Shown here: positions 24,984 to 33,501 of the stretch, piece after piece | Layout: every line of letters begins with the position of its first letter | Position numbering within the stretch: position 1 is the first letter of the stretch | NCBI GenBank assembly: GCA_020631815.1 | Contig: JACKGW010000009.1 | Coordinates: 76,965 to 140,964 of the forward strand | Source of the DNA: Planctomycetota bacterium | GTDB lineage: Bacteria > Planctomycetota > PLA2 > JAEUHO01 | Reading direction: 5' to 3' | DNA: 64,000 bases | Made by a program: the position numbers and the translations under genes | The notes under the pieces: model-generated | Database searches by the model: none | What the model was told of the DNA's origin: nothing | What the model saw: only the letters and a program-made list of their open reading frames with translations

Positions 24984-26026
24984 GCCCCGTCCCTGCCCTC
25001 CCGCTGGCTGCTGGCGTCGACGTCGGCACGGTGCTGTTGGTCGTCGGCCTGCTGGTCGTCTTCGTCCTGCTCGTGATCCTCTTGAAGTTCTTCAAGATCT
25101 GGATCCAGGCCTACTTCTCCAACGCCAACATCAGCCTCTTCGACCTCGTCGGCATGTGGCTCCGGCGCGTCAACGCCAGCACGATCGTGCAGAGCAAGAT
25201 CGCCCTGGTGCAGGCCAACCTGCCCGCCGAGACGAAGGACCTCGAGGCCCATTACCTCGCAGGCGGCAACGTCGAGAGCGTGGCGCGTGCGCTGATCGCC
25301 GCCGACCGCGCGCGCATCCCCATGGACTTCAAGACGGCCGCCGGCATCGATCTGGCCGGCCGCGACGTGCTGGACGCCATCCAGACGTCGGTCAACCCGA
25401 AGGTCATCGACTGCCCCGACCCGCGCAAGGACAAGCGCGAGGTGGCCGCCGTGGCCAAGGACGGCATCCAGGTGCTCGCCCGCGCCCGCGTGACGGTGCG
25501 CACCAACCTGAGCCAGCTCGTCGGTGGCGCCACGGAAGAGACCATCATCGCCCGCGTCGGCGAGGGCATCGTCAGCACGATCGGCTCCGCCGCCTCGCAC
25601 AAGTCGGTGCTCGAGAACCCCGACATGATCAGCAAGACGGTGCTCGCCAAGGGCCTCGATGCCGGCACTGCGTTCACGATCCTCTCGATCGACATCGCGG
25701 ACGTCGACATCGGCCAGAACATCGGTGCGCGCCTGCAGGCCGACCAGGCCGAAGCCGACAAGCGCGTCGCCCAGGCCAAGGCCGAAGAGCGCCGCGCGCT
25801 GGCCGTGGCCCACGAACAGGAGAACCGCGCGCTCGTCGTGGAGAACGAAGCCAAGGTGCGGTTGGCCGAGGCCGAGATCCCCATGGCCGTGGCCGAGGCG
25901 CTGCGCGCGGGGCGCATGGGCGTCATGGACTGGTACCGCCTGCGCAACGTCGAAGCCGACACCAAGATGCGCGACAGCTTGGGCGGGCCCGACGCGGGTC
26001 GCCCGGGCGACGGCAGCGAGGGCTGA
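24980..26026 (+). CDS. floA: Flotillin-like protein FloA
   Basis: A 348-residue protein of the FloA (UPF0365) family, scaffolding proteins of functional membrane microdomains. The order is typical: one N-terminal membrane segment (about residues 13-36), a SPFH/PHB-like domain with FDLVGMWLRRVNASTIV, AHYLAGGNVESVARALIAAD, DLAGRDVLDAIQTSVNPKVI and VGEGIVSTIGSAASHK, then a charged helical repeat rich in EA and KA. Length agrees with family members. Synteny with NfeD genes matches the yqeZ-floA arrangement known from Bacillus. ATG overlaps the upstream stop by 4 bases. Confidence 0.96.
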   Translation: MSPVPALPLAAGVDVGTVLLVVGLLVVFVLLVILLKFFKIWIQAYFSNANISLFDLVGMWLRRVNASTIVQSKIALVQANLPAETKDLEAHYLAGGNVESVARALIAADRARIPMDFKTAAGIDLAGRDVLDAIQTSVNPKVIDCPDPRKDKREVAAVAKDGIQVLARARVTVRTNLSQLVGGATEETIIARVGEGIVSTIGSAASHKSVLENPDMISKTVLAKGLDAGTAFTILSIDIADVDIGQNIGARLQADQAEADKRVAQAKAEERRALAVAHEQENRALVVENEAKVRLAEAEIPMAVAEALRAGRMGVMDWYRLRNVEADTKMRDSLGGPDAGRPGDGSEG

Positions 26027-26029
26027 TCC

Positions 26030-26482
26030 GTGAAGGGTGTCAGCGGCGAGCTGATCGTCTTCCTCCTCACGTTCGTCGTGTGGGTGGTCGGCCAGATCGT
26101 CGAGCGCAAGCGCAAGCAACAGCAAGAGGCCGAGCGGCACCCCGATGCGCAGCATGGCCCGCGACGGGGTCGGCAGCGCGAGCCGTGGCTGCCGCCGGCG
26201 GACGATCGCGTGATCGTGGACACGTTCGGCGCAGACGAGACGCCTGCCGAGTCCGTCCCCGAGATGACGGTGGCCTCCTGGGCCCCGGCGTCCGTCGGAA
26301 CCGACACGGGCATGGGCCGGGTGCGGGCCTCGGAGGCCGAGGTGCGGAGCGCGGCGGCACGCCATCGCTTGCAGCTCGCCGGCGCCCCCGGCGAGGGCCG
26401 CGAGGCGCTGCGCCGCGCCGTGGTGCTGTCCGAGGTGCTCGGCCCGCCCCGCGCCCTGAGGGCCTGGCAGCCACCGCAGTAG
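26030..26482 (+). CDS. Small membrane protein at the end of the floA operon
   Basis: A 150-residue protein starting at GTG 3 bases after the floA stop. Residues 6-22 form a membrane segment (ELIVFLLTFVVWVVGQIV), followed by a basic stretch ERKRKQQQEAER and a hydrophilic C-terminal region of low complexity ending in a helix with LRRAVVLSEVLGPPRALRAW. It occupies the position of YqfB in the Bacillus yqeZ-yqfA-yqfB operon, but I see no clear sequence relation. Real-gene status rests on spacing and hydrophobic patterning. Confidence 0.6.
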   Translation: MKGVSGELIVFLLTFVVWVVGQIVERKRKQQQEAERHPDAQHGPRRGRQREPWLPPADDRVIVDTFGADETPAESVPEMTVASWAPASVGTDTGMGRVRASEAEVRSAAARHRLQLAGAPGEGREALRRAVVLSEVLGPPRALRAWQPPQ

Positions 26483-26530
26483 CGCGCGGGTACCTGCCCG
26501 TGGTCTGCCCTCCAGCGGAGGACGCACTCC

Positions 26531-26668
26531 GGTGTCAGACCCCGTGTCAGTGTCGCTTCGCTCCCAGACACGGGTTCGGACACCTTCGCGCGCGGGCGGC
26601 CCAAGCGCGGGGTCCGATCCCGTGATGCGGCGCTGCGCAGCAGCACCGCGGGCACGGGGTCTGACCCC
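26531..26668 (-). repeat. Dispersed palindromic repeat, inverted copy
   Basis: Read on the minus strand this matches the units at 33362-33460 and 33502-33600: GGGGTCAGACCCCGTGCCCG, GGTGTCCGAACCCGTGTCTG, GGAGCGAAGCGACACTGACA and CGGGGTCTGACACC. It fills the gap between the convergent floA and lolD operons and is therefore placed where a bidirectional terminator would be. Confidence 0.75.
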
Positions 26669-26689
26669 AAGCGGACAGCACGCCGCGGC

Positions 26690-27448
26690 TCAGTCGCGCT
26701 GGATCTCCTCGACGAGGTCGAGCTCGCCGTCGTCGCGGGCGCGGCCGTCGACGATGTGGACGAAGCGATCGGCCTGGCGGGCCATGCGGGCGTCGTGTGT
26801 GACGACGACCATCGTCTGGCCGGTCTCCTTGTTGAGCTGCCAGAGCAGGTCGCGGATCTCGTCGGCCGTCTTGCCGTCGAGGTTGCCCGTGGGCTCGTCA
26901 CAGAACAGGAAGCGCGGCTCGTTCTGCAGCGCGCGCGCGATGGCGACCCGCTGACGCTCACCGCCGGAGAGGTGACGCGGCCGGTGTCCCATGCGGTCCT
27001 TCAGGCCCACCTGCTCGAGCAGGACGTGGGCCCGCTCGGTGACGGCCTTCTTGTGCTGCGGCCACGCCAGCCGTCCGTAGCGGATCATGGACGGCATGAG
27101 CACGTTCTCGAGCGCCGTGAGCTCGGGAAGCAAGTGGTAGAACTGGAAGACGAAGCCCATGACTTCGTTGCGCAGCCGCGCGCGCTCACGCTGCGGCACG
27201 CTGGCGCGGTCGCGCCCCTCGAAGTGGATCGAGCCGCTGTCAGCCGGGTCGAGCCAGCCCAGCACATGGAGCAGCGTGCTCTTGCCGCAGCCGCTCTTGC
27301 CGAGGATGGCGAGGATCTCGCCCTCGCACACGTCGAGGTCGACGCCACGAAGCACCTCGAGCTTGGTGCTGCCCAGCTTGTAGGCCTTGGTGACGCCGCG
27401 CGCCTGCAGGAGCACGCGACCGGGGGCTTGGGTCGTGGCATCACTCAT
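26690..27448 (-). CDS. lolD: ABC transporter ATP-binding protein, LolD type
   Basis: A 252-residue ATPase with Walker A (LGKSGCGKSTLLHVLG), the ABC signature LSGGERQRVAIARAL and Walker B FLFCDEPTGNLDGKT followed by VVVTHDARMARQADR. These fit the MacB/LolD group of ATPases that drive type VII ABC exporters. It overlaps the upstream permease gene by 8 bases, so the pair forms one transporter. A role in lipoprotein release from the inner membrane is likely given the many lipoproteins nearby, but MacB-like export or FtsE-like functions are alternatives. Confidence 0.92.
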   Translation of the reverse strand: MSDATTQAPGRVLLQARGVTKAYKLGSTKLEVLRGVDLDVCEGEILAILGKSGCGKSTLLHVLGWLDPADSGSIHFEGRDRASVPQRERARLRNEVMGFVFQFYHLLPELTALENVLMPSMIRYGRLAWPQHKKAVTERAHVLLEQVGLKDRMGHRPRHLSGGERQRVAIARALQNEPRFLFCDEPTGNLDGKTADEIRDLLWQLNKETGQTMVVVTHDARMARQADRFVHIVDGRARDDGELDLVEEIQRD

Positions 27449-28892
27449 AGCGAAGCGCCTTCACGGGGTCGAGGCGGGCCGCACGCAGCGCGGGCAGCAG
27501 GCCGGCCAGGAAGCTGATCAGCACGCTGCCGCCCATGATCGCGAGCACGGTCCCCCACTGCCACACGGTCGGGATGAAGCGAAACGAGTAGATGTTGGCG
27601 GGGAACAGGTCCACGCCGGTCGTCTTGGCGACGAAGGCACGCACGCCGTCCACGTTCTGCACGAACCACCAGCCCAGCCCCAGGCCGAGCAGCGACCCGA
27701 TGATCCCGATCAACAAGCCGTTGGTCAGGAACACCCGCAGGATGCCGGCCCGCGGTGCGCCGAGCGCGCCCAGGATGCCGATGTCCTTCGTCTTCTCGAC
27801 GACGGTGAGCGTCAACGTGGCCAGGATGATGAAGCCGCCCAGCAGCACGATGAAGGACAGCACCACGACCAGCATGACCTTCTCGGTCTCGACGGCCTGC
27901 AGGAAGTCGCGCTTCAAGTCCTCCCAGGTCTGCACGTCGAGCTCGGGGAACGCCTTGGCCAGCGAGGCCTGGATCTCCGGCGCATCGTGGTAGTCCTTCA
28001 GGCGCATGCGCACCTCGAAGTACTCCTGCTCGAGGTGGGTCACCTTCCTGAGCTTCTCGATGTCGAAGTACATCTGGGTCATCTCGGACGTGGCGTCCTG
28101 CCCGTCGTAGATGCCCTTGACCAGCGGGTTGGTGCTCTGCTGGTCCATCCGCATCTCGCCCGTCGTCGCGTCCTTGGAGAACGTGGCGAGGTAGACGCGG
28201 ATCTCGTTGATGTACCGACGCGGATCCTGCTTGGGCGCGAACTGGGCCATGGGGTCGTTCGGGTCGACCTCGACGGGCTCGGGCGGCGGGCCGGGCTCGT
28301 ACATGGGCTGGCCGTCGGGCCCCATGGGGCCTGAGACCACACGGCGGAAGTCCATGGGGCCCCAGAACTTCATGTGCTCGGCCCACGTGCGGCCGACGAG
28401 CACCATCGTCTTCTCCTTGTCCGTCCCCCAGACATCGAAGAAGGGGTTCTCCTGGTCGCCGGCGATCAGGTTCTTCTTGAGATCGCTGACCTTGGCCTCG
28501 CGGGCCCAGTCGATGCCGACGGCCTCCATCTGGTGCAGCGTCAGGCCGTCGACGTTGGCCCACTCCAGACGGTTGCTGCGGTACGGGTAGGCGATCGGCA
28601 GGCGGATCTGCGGCGCGACGGCGACGATGCGCGGGTCATGCGCGAGCAGGCGTCGCTCCAGATCGGCGAAGGCCTCCTGCTTCCAGTCGGGACCCGCATC
28701 GGCGGGCCGACGCGGGGTCAGCACGAGGTGCGACAGCGTGCCGCGCACCGTGGCGCGGACCTGCTCCTGGAACCCGTCGAAGACCGAGGTGACCACGATC
28801 AGCACGGCGACGCCGACCATCACGCCGCCGACGGAGATCATGTTGACCAAGCGGCTGCGCAGGTAGCGAAGCGCAAGGAAGAGGCGGTACAC
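27441..28892 (-). CDS. ABC transporter permease, LolC/LolE family
   Basis: A 483-residue permease with one N-terminal membrane segment (LVNMISVGGVMVGVAVLIVV), a large periplasmic domain of about 250 residues, and three C-terminal membrane segments with the FtsX-like core (VVVLSFIVLLGGFIILATLT, KTKDIGILGALGAPRAGILR). This four-span layout is that of LolC/E and MacB. The periplasmic domain is unusually rich in acidic residues and contains an insert with PGPPPEPVEVDPNDPM. It precedes and overlaps the ATPase gene. A single permease suggests a homodimer (LolF-like) rather than LolC plus LolE. Confidence 0.9.
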   Translation of the reverse strand: MYRLFLALRYLRSRLVNMISVGGVMVGVAVLIVVTSVFDGFQEQVRATVRGTLSHLVLTPRRPADAGPDWKQEAFADLERRLLAHDPRIVAVAPQIRLPIAYPYRSNRLEWANVDGLTLHQMEAVGIDWAREAKVSDLKKNLIAGDQENPFFDVWGTDKEKTMVLVGRTWAEHMKFWGPMDFRRVVSGPMGPDGQPMYEPGPPPEPVEVDPNDPMAQFAPKQDPRRYINEIRVYLATFSKDATTGEMRMDQQSTNPLVKGIYDGQDATSEMTQMYFDIEKLRKVTHLEQEYFEVRMRLKDYHDAPEIQASLAKAFPELDVQTWEDLKRDFLQAVETEKVMLVVVLSFIVLLGGFIILATLTLTVVEKTKDIGILGALGAPRAGILRVFLTNGLLIGIIGSLLGLGLGWWFVQNVDGVRAFVAKTTGVDLFPANIYSFRFIPTVWQWGTVLAIMGGSVLISFLAGLLPALRAARLDPVKALRYE

Positions 28893-29064
28893 GAGCCCTC
28901 CGCAAACGGACGAAGAGGCCGGTGGGAACAGCTCCTCCGCTGGTGGAGGTTGCCCCCTGTCCGACCCACGCCCGCGGGCGGCGCCTCCGCGGGTGCTCCC
29001 CTTCTACCCCGTCTTGCAGGACGTGCAGCCTAGAAGCGCGGCCCGTCTCACGGGCGCGTCATGG

Positions 29065-30237
29065 TCAGGGACCGGTTACGCGCTTGAGCCCGCCAATGGC
29101 TCGCACGTAGGCCTCGAGCGGCAGCTCGTTGCGGCCGAGCAGCATGACGCCCAGATCTTCGGCGACGTCGTCGCGCCGGAGCAGGGTCCTGCAGACGTCT
29201 TGGCGCATGCGGATGACGGAGCGGGTGTCGCGCACCTCGCTGGCCGCAGTGGGCAGGCCCGGACAGCCGTTGGGGTCACCATCGCGCGACGGCATGCGGC
29301 CGTAGTGCGAGACGATGGCGTCCAGGTCCGGCCGCGGTGCGATGACGAGGCTGATGAGGCCCAGCCCATCGGAGTAGAGCAGCGTGGCCCGGTGCACCTC
29401 GACGGGCGTCTCGGCCTCGTCCAGGTCCGACGCCCGGTAGTCGGCCCGGATGCGGACGTAGCCCGGGGGCAGCATGGCGGGCTCGTACACCTCGAAGGGC
29501 GCGGCCAGCGCGCGGCGGATGTCGTCGGCCGCGTGCGTGACCAAGGGGCGACCGCAGCAGCCCGGCACGTCGGCCTTGGGCAGGTCGAGCACGTCCGTGG
29601 CACCCGGGTGGCGCCGCACGGCGCGCACCACATGCCCGGCGCGGCTGCGGTCCTCGACCCGCAGCAGCTCCGCGCTGTCGCGATCGAACCAGGCATGGCG
29701 GCTGGTGAGGCCACCCCCGTCGTGCACGGGTCGCCAGACGATCTGCACCGCGTTGTCGGCGCCTTCGAGCGGGGCCATGACGGGTGCACCCTCGGGCGCA
29801 TAGTTGGCGAAGAACAGCCACGAGGGCGCCTCGAAGAACAGGCGCGGGATGGCGCTGCGGTGGACCACCTCGATGCGCTGGGGCACCTCGTGGTCGCCGA
29901 GCTCGGCGAGGACGATGGCTTCCGTCTCGTCGGGGTGCGGGGCGAAGCGCCACGTCACCACGCGGTTGGGGTTCTCGACCGTCCACGTGCCGTCCGTCGG
30001 GCCGACGTCGAGGAAGTGGCCCAGCGAGGCCGTGTACCGCTCGGCACGCGCCGCGATCTCGCGCAGGCGCACGGGCGGCCGGGGCTGGGCGGAGGGCAGC
30101 GGCCCCGTCGTGGAGGAGCCGGTGTCCTTGGCGGCCTGGGCCGGCGGCGCCGGATCCTCGCTGCCACACGCAGCCAACGTCGCCAGGGCCACCAGGCCGG
30201 CGGCCAGGATCCGGCCGTAGGCGCGCGACCGCTTCAC
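29065..30237 (-). CDS. Lipoprotein resembling RseB/MucB, anti-sigma accessory protein
   Basis: A 390-residue lipoprotein (lipobox LAAC, Cys24). The N-terminal region (about 55-235) has the LolA/RseB-like layout of long beta strands; the C-terminal region has LPPGYVRIRADYRASDLDEA and HRATLLYSDGLGLISLVIAP, close to the small domain of RseB/MucB with its YSDGL motif. RseB binds RseA-type anti-sigma factors and senses envelope signals. The gene follows, after 7 bases, a membrane protein with RseA-like layout, which supports the call. Cys-Cys in PGCCGRPL is unusual. No ECF sigma gene is next to the pair. Confidence 0.65.
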   Translation of the reverse strand: MKRSRAYGRILAAGLVALATLAACGSEDPAPPAQAAKDTGSSTTGPLPSAQPRPPVRLREIAARAERYTASLGHFLDVGPTDGTWTVENPNRVVTWRFAPHPDETEAIVLAELGDHEVPQRIEVVHRSAIPRLFFEAPSWLFFANYAPEGAPVMAPLEGADNAVQIVWRPVHDGGGLTSRHAWFDRDSAELLRVEDRSRAGHVVRAVRRHPGATDVLDLPKADVPGCCGRPLVTHAADDIRRALAAPFEVYEPAMLPPGYVRIRADYRASDLDEAETPVEVHRATLLYSDGLGLISLVIAPRPDLDAIVSHYGRMPSRDGDPNGCPGLPTAASEVRDTRSVIRMRQDVCRTLLRRDDVAEDLGVMLLGRNELPLEAYVRAIGGLKRVTGP

Positions 30238-30244
30238 GGGGCCT

Positions 30245-30739
30245 CTAGCGGCCCCAGTCCGCGAGGAGGTCGGCCTCGCCGATGCCGATGCGATCGAAGG
30301 TCTCCAGACCGTGCATCAGGCCCATGCTGGTGTCATCGAGGATCACGATCGGGGCGTCGCCCGGGGCGAGATTCGAAGCGGCCACCGGTTGCGCAGCTAG
30401 TGCCCCCGGAGTCACCGTGTCGAGGCGACCGTGCACGCCCGGGCGCAGGCCGAAGCCCACGCCGACGACGACCAAGGCGCAGGCCGCGGCGCCCCAGGCC
30501 GCGCGGTGCGCAAAGGAGCGTTCCACGGCCTGGTGCAAGCGCTCGAGCCAGCCGGCGCGGGCCGGGACGAGGGTGCTGGCGAGCAACCGGGCCCGGACGG
30601 CCGGGCGTGCGTCTTCCCGTGGCAGGGACCGCAGCTGACGGGCCACGACATCTTGGGGCCACGCGGCCTCGCTCTGGGTCTGACCAGCCTCACCACGGCT
30701 GTCAGCGGCATCACCGTGGCTGGGATCGAGCCTCGTCAT
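30245..30739 (-). CDS. Putative membrane-bound anti-sigma factor (RseA-like layout)
   Basis: A 164-residue protein with a hydrophilic N-terminal region of about 80 residues (helical, with VARQLRSLPREDARPAVRAR), one membrane segment (AAWGAAACALVVVGVGFGL) and a short extracytoplasmic tail ending DRIGIGEADLLADWGR. The layout is that of single-span anti-sigma factors, and the downstream gene encodes an RseB-like protein. There is no HxxxCxxC zinc motif. The cognate sigma factor is not adjacent: upstream are 262 bases without a gene and then rplC on the other strand. Call rests mainly on context. Confidence 0.5.
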   Translation of the reverse strand: MTRLDPSHGDAADSRGEAGQTQSEAAWPQDVVARQLRSLPREDARPAVRARLLASTLVPARAGWLERLHQAVERSFAHRAAWGAAACALVVVGVGFGLRPGVHGRLDTVTPGALAAQPVAASNLAPGDAPIVILDDTSMGLMHGLETFDRIGIGEADLLADWGR

Positions 30740-31001
30740 GTGCTGTCATCCTTGGACCAGGGTCGCCAGGGTGGACGCTAGGTAACCGCCTCGGGTTCCT
30801 AGACCAGCGCGGTCTGAGGCCACGGGACCAGGGCGTCCGCCCCGCGGGCCCGCTCGGCCACCCGCGGCGGCCGGCGGGCCGGGAGCCCCGACCAACCTTG
30901 ACCAGGGCGGCGCAGAGCCTACCTTCCTGGGCTTCACCAGGCGGATCCGGTCCGAGGCGAGATGACGCCTCGCGGAACCCCGCCGGTGTCGGGAGCGGAC
31001 C

Positions 31002-31667
31002 ATGGCGACCATGCTGGACCGCGGCATCCTGGGCCGGAAGCTCGGTATGACGCGCATCTTCCTCGAGAACGGCGACGCCGTGGCTTGCACCGTCATCGAG
31101 GCCGGCCCCTGCCCCGTGCTGCAGCGCAAGACGTCGGCCAACGACGGCTACGAGGCCGTGCAGATCGGCTTCGTCTCGCGCCGCGAGAAGACGGCGACCA
31201 AGCCGCACCGCGGTCACGTCGCGAAGTCGGGCAGCGAGCCGGTCCGCTTCCAGCGCGAGATCCGCTACACGCGCGACGACGCCGAGATCCCCGAGGTCGG
31301 TTCCAAGCTCACGTGCGACGTCTTCGCCGCGGGCGACAAGATCGACGTGATCGGCACCATGAAGGGCCGCGGCTACCAGGGCGTGGTCAAGCGCCATGGC
31401 TTCGCCACGCTGAAGGAGTCGCACGGCGCGCACTTCTTCTACCGTCACGCCGGCAGCATCGGCAGCCGCAAGCCCCAGCACACGCTGCCGGGCACGCGCA
31501 TGTCGGGCCAGTACGGCAATGCACGCATCACCGTGCAGAACCTCGAGATCTTGCGCGTCGAGCCCGAGCGCAACCTGATCTTCGTGAAGGGTGCCGTCCC
31601 CGGCGCCCCGATGCAGCTGCTGCAGGTGCGCGAGGCCCGCAAGAAGCGCATCAAGAAGAGCGCCTAG
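31002..31667 (+). CDS. rplC: 50S ribosomal protein L3
   Basis: A 221-residue L3 protein, complete: ILGRKLGMTRIF at the start, KSGSEPVRFQRE, DVIGTMKGRGYQGVVKRHGF, the tip region SHGAHFFYRHAGSIGSRKPQ and PGTRMSGQYGNARITVQNLE, ending KKRIKKSA. L3 is an early assembly protein near the peptidyl-transferase centre. It is unusual that the gene is isolated: rpsJ does not precede it and rplD does not follow; a terminator-like hairpin and a convergent unrelated gene lie directly downstream. The ATG at 31002 follows GGGAGCGG; a second in-frame ATG three codons on is possible. Confidence 0.97.
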   Translation: MATMLDRGILGRKLGMTRIFLENGDAVACTVIEAGPCPVLQRKTSANDGYEAVQIGFVSRREKTATKPHRGHVAKSGSEPVRFQREIRYTRDDAEIPEVGSKLTCDVFAAGDKIDVIGTMKGRGYQGVVKRHGFATLKESHGAHFFYRHAGSIGSRKPQHTLPGTRMSGQYGNARITVQNLEILRVEPERNLIFVKGAVPGAPMQLLQVREARKKRIKKSA

Positions 31668-31675
31668 GAACCTCC

Positions 31676-31703
31676 GCGGGGCCGTCTCCTCGAGCGGCCC
31701 CGC
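31676..31703 (+). terminator. Hairpin terminator-like structure after rplC
   Basis: GCGGGGCCG (31676-31684) pairs perfectly with CGGCCCCGC (31695-31703) across a 10-base loop, followed by only a weak T-rich stretch (TCCTCGTTCT). It lies between the ends of the convergent rplC and the minus-strand gene at 31712, so it may serve both. Confidence 0.6.
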
Positions 31704-31711
31704 TCCTCGTT

Positions 31712-32275
31712 CTAGAGCTGCCCCAGCAAGCGCGCCTTCACGAAGCCGACGCCCTTCTTGCGTAGCGACCAGGGACCGTCCGTCCCAAGCGTGTCCAAGA
31801 AGCCGCGATGGTGCGTGAGCTCTTCGAGTACCTGCGGGACGTCGTCGCCCGACTCATCGAGCACGGTGCGGAAGAAGCGCTGGACTTCCGCCGTCTCGAA
31901 CTGCTCGCGCTTCTCGTAGTTCCAGAGATAGAACGCGAAGGCCATCACCTTCTTGTCCGTCGTGGCGGCGCGGTCGCCGACCTGGGCCACGAACTGGTGG
32001 AACTGGGCCGGGGCCTCGGGCTTCCACATGTCGACGGCCGGGGCCGCGGGACGCGGCGCCTGGTGCGGATGCGCGACCTCCACGGCGGCGGGCGCCGGCG
32101 TCGCGGCGGCGGGGGCCTCGCCAGCCTCCCCAGCGACCTCGACGCTCCCTTCGTTCTCCGCGCGCGTGATCACGGACTCCACGAGCGGCTCGATCCACTG
32201 CTCATAGAAGCCACGACGCCCCTGGAAGGCGATACGCCAGGGACCTGCTTCCACATCGATGCCGACACGTTCCAT
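31712..32275 (-). CDS. Hypothetical protein with C-terminal winged-helix-like segment
   Basis: A 187-residue soluble protein. The ATG at 32275 is preceded by GGAGG, which fixes the start. The N-terminal 50 residues (MERVGIDVEAGPWRIAFQGR) look like a small beta-rich domain; a Pro/Ala-rich linker (residues 60-90) leads to a helical C-terminal domain with KKVMAFAFYLWNYEKREQFE, VQRFFRTVLDESGDDVPQVL and WSLRKKGVGFVKARLLGQL. That block resembles a winged-helix domain found in various archaeal and bacterial proteins (hydrophobic core LxxYxxxxxxxxxFxxxDIxxxF). Function unknown. Convergent with rplC. Confidence 0.6.
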   Translation of the reverse strand: MERVGIDVEAGPWRIAFQGRRGFYEQWIEPLVESVITRAENEGSVEVAGEAGEAPAAATPAPAAVEVAHPHQAPRPAAPAVDMWKPEAPAQFHQFVAQVGDRAATTDKKVMAFAFYLWNYEKREQFETAEVQRFFRTVLDESGDDVPQVLEELTHHRGFLDTLGTDGPWSLRKKGVGFVKARLLGQL

Positions 32276-32441
32276 GAGTCCTCCAGACGCCTGACAGCGC
32301 ACGAACAAGGCGGGATTCGCGGCCAAGCGCGGTCATCCGGGCGGGCGCGTCCAATCCGCAGCGCACCGCTGGAAGGGGGAGCGTAGCGGACCCGGCTGGA
32401 TCCCTTGCTTTTGGCCCGACAGGCCCGGATCCTCCCCCCCC

Positions 32442-33347
32442 ATGGTGACAAACGGGAACCCCGAAGAAGTCCGCCTCCCCTGGCCCGACGTGGAGTGCCA
32501 AGCGCGCCCGGGCGAGACCGCGCGCGCGCTGCTCGACTACATCGCGTGGATCGCCAAGGAGATGAGGCAGCTGGGCTTCCACGGCGGCAGCCGACGCGAG
32601 GAGTGGCGTCGGCGCGTCCATCAGGCCTACGCGGCGCTGTTCGTGCCGCCGGTTCCGGGCTACGGCGACCCGTACCCGCCCGACGTGCCGCCGCCTCGCA
32701 ACCCGGGCATGTGGCCGGACATCCCCAGCGCCGCCGTGCCTGGGATGACCGTGCGCCACCAGCTCAGCGTCATTGGCCACCTGGCCATCCAGCTGCGCGA
32801 CAAGGACTGGATGCACGCGCGCCGTGGCGAGACGGAAGTCTGGGACTCCCGACTGGCCCGTGTGCGCGCTGCACTCGACCACGGCGAGGCCAAGCCGATG
32901 CCGGAGGAGGCCCAGACCTCCACCCCCGCGGCCACGATCAAGGCGATCGAGTCCATCCGCTCGGCCCGCGCCGAGAAGGCCAAGCGTCGGGCTGCCCAGG
33001 AGCGCGCCGCCAAGCGCGCCGCCAAGAAGGCCGCCAAGGCCGCGAAGGAGGCTCCCAAGAAGCCGGTCGGAGCCACCAAGGCTGCGTCGAAGACCAAGGC
33101 CAAGCCGACCGCCGAGGCCGCGCCCAAGCCCAAGAAGGCCACCAAGACCAAGGCCGAGACCAAGCCCAAGGCCAAGGCCCCCGCCAAGAAGGCCGCGGCC
33201 GCCCCCAAGAAGAAGAAGACCGCCTCCAAGAAGGCCACCGCCAAGAAGACTGCCGCCGCGAAGCCCGCCGCCAAGCCCAAGAAGGCGGCCAAGAAGAAGA
33301 CGGCCTCCAAGCCCAAGAAGGCCCCCACCGGCTCGCGCAAGAAGTAG
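32442..33347 (+). CDS. Hypothetical protein with histone H1-like Lys/Ala-rich tail
   Basis: A 301-residue protein in two parts. Residues 1-150 form a folded domain of unknown family, rich in Trp and Arg (ETARALLDYIAWIAKEMRQL, HQLSVIGHLAIQLRDKDWMH). Residues about 175-301 are almost entirely Lys, Ala, Pro and Thr with repeats of KKAAK, AKPKK and KKTAS, very like the C-terminal tails of histone H1 and of bacterial H1-like proteins, and would bind DNA or RNA non-specifically. Start ATG at 32442 follows CCTCCCCCCC and has no clear ribosome site. Possibly nucleoid-associated; the globular domain makes the role open. Confidence 0.7.
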   Translation: MVTNGNPEEVRLPWPDVECQARPGETARALLDYIAWIAKEMRQLGFHGGSRREEWRRRVHQAYAALFVPPVPGYGDPYPPDVPPPRNPGMWPDIPSAAVPGMTVRHQLSVIGHLAIQLRDKDWMHARRGETEVWDSRLARVRAALDHGEAKPMPEEAQTSTPAATIKAIESIRSARAEKAKRRAAQERAAKRAAKKAAKAAKEAPKKPVGATKAASKTKAKPTAEAAPKPKKATKTKAETKPKAKAPAKKAAAAPKKKKTASKKATAKKTAAAKPAAKPKKAAKKKTASKPKKAPTGSRKK

Positions 33348-33361
33348 CCGCGCCTCCGCTC

Positions 33362-33460
33362 GCGCGCGGAGGTGTCTGATCCCGTGTCTGGGAGCGAAGC
33401 GACACTGACACGGGGTCTGATACCGAAGTGCGTCATCCGCTGGGGGTCAGACCCCGTGCC
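33362..33460 (+). repeat. Dispersed palindromic repeat, tandem copy 1
   Basis: A 99-bp unit that differs from 33502-33600 at a single base. Inside it CCCGTGTC and GACACGGG form one palindrome, and GGGGTCTGA pairs with TCAGACCCC to form a second. The period to the next copy is 140 bases. Related copies lie at 26531-26668 and 13458-13519. Confidence 0.9.
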
Positions 33461-33501
33461 CCGCGTTGCGGCGCCGCTGCGCGGGATCAGGCACCCGCCT
33501 G

